A DNA stretch of 37,847 nt, from contig JACPTE010000016.1 in assembly GCA_016192945.1 (NCBI GenBank), positions 1 through 37,847 on the forward strand. The letters are read 5' to 3'. The notes beneath the pieces are model-generated. The model had not been told where the DNA came from. It saw nothing but the letters and a program-made list of their open reading frames with translations, and did no database searches. Position numbers and translations under genes: made by a program. Shown here piece by piece: positions 31,970 through 37,847 of the stretch (its first letter is position 1; every line of letters starts with the position of its first letter). This DNA is from Candidatus Woesearchaeota archaeon (lineage in GTDB: Archaea > Nanobdellota > Nanobdellia > Woesearchaeales > UBA10216).

Positions 31970-32142
31970 AGCAAGCCAGCCCTCCTTAAAGCATCAGCCT
32001 TGGCAGCACGCCTGTAGCTGGCATAAGCATCCTGAGGGCTGAACTTGGCAGGACCAACCCTCAAGCTCTCAGAGCTGCAGGCAGGGCAAACATCCATGAG
32101 GGAATAAGCCATGCAGGAACTGCACTTCAATATGTGCCTCAT
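31966..32142 (-). CDS. nop10: Ribosome biogenesis protein Nop10
   Basis: A 58-aa zinc-ribbon protein starting MRHILKCSSCMAYSLMDVCP, with Cys7/Cys10 and Cys19/Cys22, followed by VGPAKFSPQDAYASYRRAAK, the Nop10 hallmark. It is a core part of H/ACA ribonucleoproteins that guide rRNA pseudouridylation. It overlaps aIF2-alpha upstream and PAC2 downstream by 4 nt each. Confidence 0.95.
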   Translation of the reverse strand: MRHILKCSSCMAYSLMDVCPACSSESLRVGPAKFSPQDAYASYRRAAKADALRRAGLL

Positions 32143-32912
32143 TCTGCCCTCTCAAAGTCTCCTGAGCCCTCCTTTCCTGCAACATAGTTGATAGCATCCA
32201 TAGTAGCCCTTTCAATTATCTGCTCAGCCACCTTGTAATTTGCAGCCCGCACAGTCACCTTATACTTGCCTGCCCTGATGTAAGAAACCTCAGCCCCTGA
32301 GCCAGCAACCTTCCTCAGGGCATCCTTTACAACAGCCACTCCGTTAGGGGCATAACTGGTCAGCAAAAGGCTCCCGGTGATTGAAACCTCAGCAGGCTTT
32401 ATCCTGAGCCGGATGGCAGACTCCAGCTCCTCGGCAACACGCCTGTCCAGCCCCAGCTTCACGAGGGAAAGCCTGCCCTCAGCGACCTCAGAAAAACAGC
32501 TGAAAATAGAGCCATACTCCCTCAAAACCGCTGAAGCAACATCATCAAACATCTTCTTATTGTCAATGTTGAGCTTCTTGGCAGCCACCTCAACAATCTT
32601 TTCAGCCTTCTGCTCATGCTTAATCTCATTAATCTTGCTCCTCTTCTGGGCATCTGTCACCCTTCTTAAAGATAAGTCAACATGGCCCCTTTCCTGGTTA
32701 ACCCTCAGGACCTTGCAAACCACAACCTTGTCTTCCCTGACAAAATCCCTGATGTTCCTAATCCTTCCAGGGGAAACCTCTGAAATGTGAATCATGCCTG
32801 TAAGGTCATACTCCTCAATCCTGACAAAAACAGAATGGCTCTGGATGGATGTTACAGTACACAACACGAGCTCAGAATCCTCTGGAAACCCCTTTTTCTT
32901 AAGCAACAACAT
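32139..32912 (-). CDS. eif2a: Translation initiation factor aIF2 subunit alpha
   Basis: The 257-aa protein has an N-terminal S1/OB domain (LVLCTVTSIQSHSVFVRIEE, GMIHISEVSPGRIRNIRDFV, then VDLSLRRVT), a middle helical domain and a C-terminal alpha/beta domain (GAEVSYIRAGKYKVTVRAAN). It is part of the factor that brings initiator tRNA to the ribosome. It starts directly at the eS27 stop and overlaps nop10 by 4 nt, so it sits in the middle of the translation operon. Confidence 0.96.
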   Translation of the reverse strand: MLLLKKKGFPEDSELVLCTVTSIQSHSVFVRIEEYDLTGMIHISEVSPGRIRNIRDFVREDKVVVCKVLRVNQERGHVDLSLRRVTDAQKRSKINEIKHEQKAEKIVEVAAKKLNIDNKKMFDDVASAVLREYGSIFSCFSEVAEGRLSLVKLGLDRRVAEELESAIRLRIKPAEVSITGSLLLTSYAPNGVAVVKDALRKVAGSGAEVSYIRAGKYKVTVRAANYKVAEQIIERATMDAINYVAGKEGSGDFERAE

Positions 32913-33095
32913 TTACTCAAGCACTTCCAAAATCCTGGACTTAATCCTCGTCTTTCCCCCAGTGGGCTCGGCAATAACCTTGCCGCAGACCAGGCACTTC
33001 ACCTCAGTGGATGCCTTTCCAAAAAGAATTTGCTCATTCTTGCATTTCGGACAGCGAACCTTAACAAACTTTGAAGTCGGCTCCCTAAGTTTCAT
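32913..33095 (-). CDS. rps27e: Ribosomal protein eS27
   Basis: A 60-aa zinc-binding small-subunit protein: MKLREPTSKFVKVRCPKCKN with CPKC, then CLVCGKVIAEPTGGKTRIK, and a short C-terminal helix. The ATG at 33095 is preferred over the TTG at 33104 because a TTTAAA box at 33118-33123 lies about 25 nt upstream. It begins a tightly packed run with aIF2-alpha, Nop10 and PAC2. Confidence 0.95.
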   Translation of the reverse strand: MKLREPTSKFVKVRCPKCKNEQILFGKASTEVKCLVCGKVIAEPTGGKTRIKSRILEVLE

Positions 33096-33117
33096 GGAAA
33101 ACAAGAATGAAGTGATG

Positions 33118-33123
33118 TTTAAA
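33118..33123 (-). promoter_or_regulatory. TATA-like box for the eS27-aIF2-alpha operon
   Basis: TTTAAA lies about 25 nt before the ATG at 33095, inside the gap after eL42. It lets eS27 and the genes after it be expressed apart from eL42. Confidence 0.5.
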
Positions 33124-33130
33124 AAGGTTT

Positions 33131-33442
33131 TTATTGGGCAAACTCAAGCTTCTTGGCCCTGAAGCCCTTTCTCTGGGAATGCATCTTCTTGCACACAGAG
33201 CACTCATACCTTAGGTCAGTCTTCTTTGTGGACTTCTTTCCAGTCATCTTCCACTTGGTGATAGCTGGCTTTGAATATCTGCCGAGATTTCCAAAACCCC
33301 TTGCCTTTCCACGCTTCCTCGCCCTAATCTTTGAGCCCTGGCTCAATGAGCTTGGAGCCCTCTTCTTTGACTGGAGAATCTTGTGCTGGGTATGCTTCCT
33401 GCACTTAGGGCAATACCTGCTGACTGACTTGGGCATTTTCAT
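33131..33442 (-). CDS. rpl44e: Ribosomal protein eL42 (L44e)
   Basis: A 103-aa large-subunit protein with YCPKCRKHTQHKI near the start, the basic stretch SKIRARKRGKARGFGNLGRY, and CSVCKKMHSQRKGFRAKKLE at the end. The two Cys pairs bind zinc. It sits near the tRNA exit site. A TATATA box at 33466-33471 is 26-27 nt before the ATG at 33442, so the start MKMPKSV is supported over the internal MPKSV. Confidence 0.95.
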   Translation of the reverse strand: MKMPKSVSRYCPKCRKHTQHKILQSKKRAPSSLSQGSKIRARKRGKARGFGNLGRYSKPAITKWKMTGKKSTKKTDLRYECSVCKKMHSQRKGFRAKKLEFAQ

Positions 33443-33503
33443 TACTGAAAGGCAAAAAGAAGTAATATATAAATGTTTATGAGCCCCCGCATGCAGGAAT
33501 CCC

Positions 33504-34151
33504 CTATTCCTTCAACTCCACAGCATTTCCCCTGCTTATCAACACATCCGCAAGCTCAGCAGGAAGCTCAGCTGTCTGGCCAGCCTCAAAAGGCCCGTAA
33601 ACCTCAAGCTCCTTTCCCACGAAGCTTGAAACAAACTGAATAAACCTGATTTCCTTCAGACCAAACTCAGATGCAGGCTTAAACCCTGCATCTTCAAATT
33701 CCCCAAGCACTGGCTTAACAGAATCACTGGATTTTTGCACTGATTCAGCAGAAGGCCCGACAGAGGGCTCCTTAAGGCTCAAGGCGGTGTTGAGGACTGA
33801 TTTCCTGTAATAATCAAGCTGCCCCAGAAGCCCCTCAAACAGCTTCTTCTCCACAGACATCATGCTGGCAGAGTCAATAAAGCTTGGAGAGCTCCTGGAG
33901 GCAGCCAGGGCCATGTTTAGAATCTTCTTTTCACGCCTCTCATAAAGCTCCCTTAGCATCCTCCTGATGTTCTGGACCTGCTTCAGGATTTTATCATCAT
34001 CCAGGGAGCGTAGGGCGTTCTTCTCCTGGATATAGGATGCAACATCCCTAAAGAAAGATTCGTCAATCTTCTGAAGCTCCTCCCTGCCCTTCTCCCGCAT
34101 AACTACATCAAAAATAGTCTCATAAGTCAGGTTCAACTGCTGCACAGCCAC
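33504..34151 (-). CDS. GINS complex subunit (Gins51/Sld5-like)
   Basis: The 215-aa protein starts MAVQQLNLTYETIFDVVMRE and continues with FFRDVASYIQEKN and a long helical part, then a Ser/Pro linker and a small C-terminal domain (RFIQFVSSFVGKELEVYGPF, ELADVLISRGNAVELKE). This is the archaeal Gins51 (Gins15) arrangement; the protein activates the MCM replicative helicase. The start is a GTG with GGGGTGA six bases upstream. It lies upstream of eL42 in the same direction, a familiar archaeal order. Confidence 0.85.
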   Translation of the reverse strand: MAVQQLNLTYETIFDVVMREKGREELQKIDESFFRDVASYIQEKNALRSLDDDKILKQVQNIRRMLRELYERREKKILNMALAASRSSPSFIDSASMMSVEKKLFEGLLGQLDYYRKSVLNTALSLKEPSVGPSAESVQKSSDSVKPVLGEFEDAGFKPASEFGLKEIRFIQFVSSFVGKELEVYGPFEAGQTAELPAELADVLISRGNAVELKE

Positions 34152-34290
34152 GAAAATTCACCCCGGATTGTAAGAAAATGCCAGATATATAATGTTTTTG
34201 AGGCAGGCATCCCAAAAGAAAAGATTTTTATACCACTATAGAATGACTAAATTAAAGGCTTTTTATGATAATATATAACGATTCAAAAGT

Positions 34291-34296
34291 TTTATA
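34291..34296 (+). promoter_or_regulatory. TATA box for the radical SAM gene
   Basis: TTTATA lies about 27 nt before the ATG at 34321, consistent with leaderless transcription. Confidence 0.55.
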
Positions 34297-34320
34297 TCGG
34301 CACAAACAAACCCGTAAAAT

Positions 34321-35556
34321 ATGGAGCTGCACCCAGAAAATGAAAAGCCAGAGCTCAAATTCAATGACCTGGAGTTTGAGGAGCTGGATGGAAAGGTCAG
34401 GATTTACTTCCTAAGAAACTTCTATTTTGAAGCAGACAGGGAGATGCTCAGGAGAATAGGAGATTACCAGCTCAGAAAAAATTCAATCACCTTTTCAAAC
34501 TGCACTGAAAAAAGCGCAAGGGGCAAATTCAACCTCCTGCTTGATTACGGATTCTCAAACCTGAGGCACAGGATAACGCGAAAGCCTGCATACTACATAC
34601 ACAGCCGCTCAGGAATCCCGCTGATAGGAAGCAACGCCTTCGGGCTTGTGGACAGGAACACCAACCTGATAGAGGTAAAGCCCCTGACAGGCTGCAATGA
34701 GAACTGCAACTACTGCAGCGTGGACGAGGGATTGAGGACTAAAAAAACAGCAGACCTTGTTGTTGAGAAGGACTACCTTGTAAGTGAGTTCAGGAGGCTT
34801 GCAGAGTTCAAGGGCTGCGATGTTGAGGCATACATAAACTCGCAGGGAGAGCCTACGCTATACGGCCCGCTGCCTGAGCTCATAAGGGACCTGGGGAAAA
34901 TTGAGGGGTGCAAAAGCATCGTCATGAACAGCAACGGGAGCATCCTTGACGAGGAATACATTGACAGGCTTGCTGAAGCAGGCCTTAAAAGGCTCAACCT
35001 GTCCCTGAATGCACTTGACCCGAAAAAGGCAAAGATACTCTCAGGATGGGGGCTGTACAACATAGACAGGATAAAGCAAATGGCAGAATACGCTGCAAAA
35101 AAAATGGAGCTGCTGATAGCCCCTGTATGGGTGCCTGGATTTAACGACGGGGAAATACCCAAAATAGCAAGATACGCGCTGGAAATAGGCGCGAAGATAG
35201 GAATCCAGAACTACCTTTACTACAAAAGGGGAAGAAACCCTGCTACGCCGATGAAATGGGAGGAATTCTATGAAAAGCTGGGAAATCTTGAGAAGGAGCT
35301 TGGAGTCAACCTGACAAAGATGGACCTCAAGGGCGAATTCAGGATAATGCCAACAAAAAACCTTCCCAAGCCGTTCAGGAAGGGGCAGGTTATAGAGGCA
35401 GAGGTGATGCTGCCCGGAAGGTATCCCAATGAAAAGATAGGCGTTGCTGGCGAGAGGAACATAACCCTGCTTAACTGCACTCAGGAAAAGGGAAGAATAA
35501 GGGCAAAAATAGTAAGGACAAAGCACAACGTGTTTGACGCTGTTGCACTTGGCTGA
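34321..35556 (+). CDS. Radical SAM enzyme with possible C-terminal TRAM-like domain
   Basis: The 411-aa protein has the [4Fe-4S] cluster motif GCNENCNYCSVDEG (Cys125, Cys129, Cys132), a GEPTLYGPL glycine-rich segment for S-adenosylmethionine binding, and NLSLNALDPKKA and PVWVPGFNDGEIP typical of the radical SAM barrel. The last 60 residues (KGQVIEAEVMLPGRYPNEKI and IRAKIVRTKHNVFDAV) look like a TRAM/OB-type beta domain, which would point to an RNA substrate. An unusual N-terminal domain of about 115 residues precedes the core. The exact reaction is unknown. Confidence 0.82.
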   Translation: MELHPENEKPELKFNDLEFEELDGKVRIYFLRNFYFEADREMLRRIGDYQLRKNSITFSNCTEKSARGKFNLLLDYGFSNLRHRITRKPAYYIHSRSGIPLIGSNAFGLVDRNTNLIEVKPLTGCNENCNYCSVDEGLRTKKTADLVVEKDYLVSEFRRLAEFKGCDVEAYINSQGEPTLYGPLPELIRDLGKIEGCKSIVMNSNGSILDEEYIDRLAEAGLKRLNLSLNALDPKKAKILSGWGLYNIDRIKQMAEYAAKKMELLIAPVWVPGFNDGEIPKIARYALEIGAKIGIQNYLYYKRGRNPATPMKWEEFYEKLGNLEKELGVNLTKMDLKGEFRIMPTKNLPKPFRKGQVIEAEVMLPGRYPNEKIGVAGERNITLLNCTQEKGRIRAKIVRTKHNVFDAVALG

Positions 35557-35572
35557 CTCGCATCAAAAGAAT

Positions 35573-35578
35573 TTTAAA
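35573..35578 (+). promoter_or_regulatory. TATA-like box for the first glycosyltransferase
   Basis: TTTAAA is about 26 nt before the ATG at 35601, in keeping with a leaderless start. Confidence 0.5.
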
Positions 35579-35600
35579 GCGCTGCAGGATACAAGCCCGC

Positions 35601-37007
35601 ATGAAGCTGAAATCCTGGCACCTGTTCGCTGCATTAAGCATAATATTCTTTTCAATCCAGGCAACACACTTCAGGTACGCAATCAGCGACGAGAACATCT
35701 ACTTTTACATGGCAAAGCTGATTGCACACGGGCAGATGCCTTACGCGGATTTTTTCCTTGCGCACCCGCCAATGCACATACTCATGCTATCACTCTTCTA
35801 CATTGCTTTTGGATTTAACATCATCCTGTTAAAGGCAACAGCGCCCCTGGCAATCATAGGCGCGGCATGGTTTACCTTCAAGCTGGCAAGGGAGAAGCTT
35901 GGCAGCACAGAGGCAATAATCGCTGCAATGCTTTTTTACTTCTCATATGATGTCATGCGGTTCAGCACATTCGCAGTCTGGATAACCCTCGCAACAATGC
36001 TCACAGCAGCAAGCGCCTATTATGCCCTGACAAACAGGCATCTTGCAGGGGGAATGGCAATGGCCGCGGCATCCATGACAGGGCTGCTTTCAATAATAGC
36101 CGGAATTGCAATATCAGGCTACCTGCTCATAACTGACAGGAAGGGCTTCCTGAAGTACGCTGCAGCATTCTTAGGGCTTTTAATCGTGCTAAACATGCTG
36201 CTCATCCTGCTGTTCGGAAGTGCATACATGAATGACACCTATTACTACCACCTTGAAAAGCCTGCAGAGGGAACAAACAAGGAGGGGATAATCACCCTGC
36301 TGCTGAAGTCAAACCCTCTGCTGTTCGGGACAGCTGCATTATTTGCAATCTCAAGGAGAAAATCCAGGCACATATTCCTCGCCTCAATAGCAATAATCAG
36401 CTCATATGCCCTTGTTCTGGGGCTACTGATGAGCTCCATATTCTCATACTACTTCATGCTTGCTATGCCCTTCCTGGCAATAATTGGAGCCAGGGGGGCT
36501 GCAGGGATTGTGGAGCTCACAAGGGAGCACAGGAGAACTGCCGTGCTTGCAGCAATCATCATAATAATCACGCTCCTAAGCGCAAAAAGCAGCTATGATT
36601 ATGAGGTAAACACATTCCAGGACTACGCAGAGGCGCAGGAAGTGGCAGGATACATCTCAGGGCACTCATCCAAAAGCGACCTTATATTCGGGGACGACTC
36701 TGTAACCCCCCTGATAGCCCTGCTGTCTGAAAGGGAGATAGCACTGAACATTGTGGACAGCAACAACCTCAGGTGGAGGGCAGGCCAGCTGAACGCCAGC
36801 GAAACAATAAAGTCGCTGAAAGAGAAGAAAGTAAAATTCATAATTGAAAGAAGGGTCAACGACGGGAAGGGAAGCTACATATACGGGCCATCATACCTTG
36901 ACGAGTTCAAGAATTTCATCAAAACAAGCTGCAAGCCAGTCAAGGTATTCAAAAGGCCTTGGGAGAAATACCAAATGGAAACATACATCTTTGACTGCGC
37001 TGCATAA
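35601..37007 (+). CDS. GT-C fold membrane glycosyltransferase (GT39/GT83-like)
   Basis: The 468-aa protein has about ten membrane helices. Near the N-terminus SDENIYFYMAKLIAHGQMPY and ADFFLAHPPMHILM match the first external loop of GT-C enzymes, with the acidic Asp-Glu pair expected to bind metal and lipid-linked sugar. A soluble C-terminal domain of about 115 residues follows (DLIFGDDSVTPLIALLSERE). Such enzymes transfer sugars from dolichyl-phosphate donors to proteins or lipids. The next gene is a convergent paralogue, and the sequon-rich exported protein at 2045 is a possible client, which is inference. Confidence 0.85.
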   Translation: MKLKSWHLFAALSIIFFSIQATHFRYAISDENIYFYMAKLIAHGQMPYADFFLAHPPMHILMLSLFYIAFGFNIILLKATAPLAIIGAAWFTFKLAREKLGSTEAIIAAMLFYFSYDVMRFSTFAVWITLATMLTAASAYYALTNRHLAGGMAMAAASMTGLLSIIAGIAISGYLLITDRKGFLKYAAAFLGLLIVLNMLLILLFGSAYMNDTYYYHLEKPAEGTNKEGIITLLLKSNPLLFGTAALFAISRRKSRHIFLASIAIISSYALVLGLLMSSIFSYYFMLAMPFLAIIGARGAAGIVELTREHRRTAVLAAIIIIITLLSAKSSYDYEVNTFQDYAEAQEVAGYISGHSSKSDLIFGDDSVTPLIALLSEREIALNIVDSNNLRWRAGQLNASETIKSLKEKKVKFIIERRVNDGKGSYIYGPSYLDEFKNFIKTSCKPVKVFKRPWEKYQMETYIFDCAA

Positions 37008-37011
37008 TGCC

Positions 37012-37847
37012 TTATTTAGAGCAGTCATAAACCAGGAAATCAGCCCAGTAATCGTCCTTGAAATCCCTCACAAAAGAGCAGTGGGCCTGAAGGAACAGGC
37101 TGGCTTTCTCAAGGCCTCCAATTCCGTATAAAGGCCTCACAATCACGAACTTGGGCTTTTTCGCCTTAACAGACTCAAGCTCCATGTCAAGGCTCCTGAC
37201 GCCTGATAGATACACAAGCTCATTTGTGTCAACAAGATTGCCCATTATTCTTCGGCCTGACAAAAGCGACACTAACGGGACTGAACCGACATCGCCATAA
37301 ATGACATCACCAGCACCCGAATTAGCCCTCACGAAATCAGCGATTTCCTGACCCGTCCTGAAATCAGCAAAATCAAATGACCAGAGCCTGATGGCAGTAT
37401 ATCCTGAGCTTGCCATAAAGACAAGAATAACAGCAGCTATTGCCACCTTCCTGTAATTCAGCTTTTTAAGCAGCGCATCAACATTGACACCAGCCATTAT
37501 AGCAATGAACGGGATTGCCATCAACAGGTAAAAATCAAAAACCTTATTCAGCCGGCTCAGGAACAGCAGGTAAAAAACGGGAATTGCAGCAAACAGGAGC
37601 AGCCGCCTGTTCCAGAAGAAAATTGAAAGGGCAGCGCACAACACAAGGATGAAATTCTGGGAGAAGAAATTGATGAAGACGCCTGCGTTCGCAGCATCAG
37701 CAGCAGGCTTTAGCAGGTGGAACTCATAAACAGAAACGACAAAGTCAGGCGATAAGAGGTATAAAATTATGTTAGCTGAAAGAAAAACAGAGAGAAATGA
37801 CAAAATGGCCTTTGAGAAATGCCTGAAGTTCTTCAGAAGCAGGAAGC
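37012..37847 (-). CDS. Second GT-C glycosyltransferase paralogue (N-terminus cut by window edge)
   Basis: The frame ends at 37012 and stays open to the right edge, so the true start lies beyond it; the TTG at 37803 should not be taken as start. The visible 277 residues follow the neighbouring 35601 protein closely: YEFHLLKPAADAANAG against YYHLEKPAEGTNKEG, FDFYLLMAIPFIAIMAG against FSYYFMLAMPFLAIIGA, and the C-terminal DVIYGDVGSVPLVSLLSGRR against DLIFGDDSVTPLIALLSERE. The two genes converge with a 4-nt gap, so they arose by inverted duplication or later rearrangement. Confidence 0.82.
   Translation of the reverse strand, partial: FLLLKNFRHFSKAILSFLSVFLSANIILYLLSPDFVVSVYEFHLLKPAADAANAGVFINFFSQNFILVLCAALSIFFWNRRLLLFAAIPVFYLLFLSRLNKVFDFYLLMAIPFIAIMAGVNVDALLKKLNYRKVAIAAVILVFMASSGYTAIRLWSFDFADFRTGQEIADFVRANSGAGDVIYGDVGSVPLVSLLSGRRIMGNLVDTNELVYLSGVRSLDMELESVKAKKPKFVIVRPLYGIGGLEKASLFLQAHCSFVRDFKDDYWADFLVYDCSK

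Noticed and set aside
1-37847. tRNA genes, rRNA genes and CRISPR arrays
   Set aside because: No cloverleaf with a T-arm motif, rRNA-like block or regularly spaced direct repeats was seen by eye.

Overview
The window looks like part of an archaeal chromosome, most likely from a DPANN-type lineage; the phylum is inferred, not proven. Evidence for Archaea is strong: eS8, eL37, eS27 and eL42 ribosomal proteins, aIF1A, aIF2-alpha, Nop10, an LSm protein, a GINS subunit, a PAC2-family protein, an archaeal-type phosphoglycerate mutase and an archaeal MtrA-like/thymidylate synthase fusion. TATA-like boxes also lie about 26 nt upstream of many start codons, a pattern of leaderless transcription that decides several starts here.

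Layout. 1-6.7 kb: an amino-acid permease cut by the window edge, then a membrane protein, a 1027-aa exported protein rich in N-glycosylation sequons, a coiled-coil protein and signal peptidase II (LspA), followed by aIF1A and small membrane proteins. 7.4-8.0 kb: an AT-rich antitoxin-like module with a frameshifted partner. 8.0-9.9 kb: a Dph2 homologue lacking its first domain, eS8, LSm-eL37, and a decayed ribbon-helix-helix antitoxin. 9.9-16.1 kb: dCMP deaminase, a small P-loop kinase, thymidylate synthase, an MgtA-like P-type ATPase and dTMP kinase, so most of a dTMP route is close together. 16.8-20.2 kb: PfkB kinase and PEP synthase. 20.3-22.2 kb: an AT-rich accessory island with an AAA ATPase, promoter palindromes and a stretch of strong RNA/DNA hairpins with no intact gene. 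22.2-25.3 kb: an unknown protein, ApgM and an HtrA-like protease. 25.3-26.5 kb: a symmetric two-way promoter, a purB-like 5' fragment and an MNT-HEPN toxin-antitoxin pair. 26.7-30 kb: K+-independent-type H+-pyrophosphatase and enolase. 30.5-34.2 kb: the archaeal translation cluster (GINS, eL42, eS27, aIF2-alpha, Nop10, PAC2). 34.3-37.8 kb: a radical SAM enzyme and two convergent GT-C glycosyltransferase paralogues, the second cut by the window edge.

How the genes fit together. ApgM, enolase and PEP synthase cover 3-phosphoglycerate to PEP/pyruvate; the membrane pyrophosphatase would couple pyrophosphate from biosynthesis to ion pumping. The dTMP genes form a second metabolic theme. The three AT-rich patches (7.4-8.0, 20.3-21.9 and 25.4-26.7 kb) carry toxin-antitoxin or ATPase genes beside broken gene remnants, as expected for acquired DNA. 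The least explained part is 21.6-22.15 kb, with stacked and mutually exclusive hairpins.
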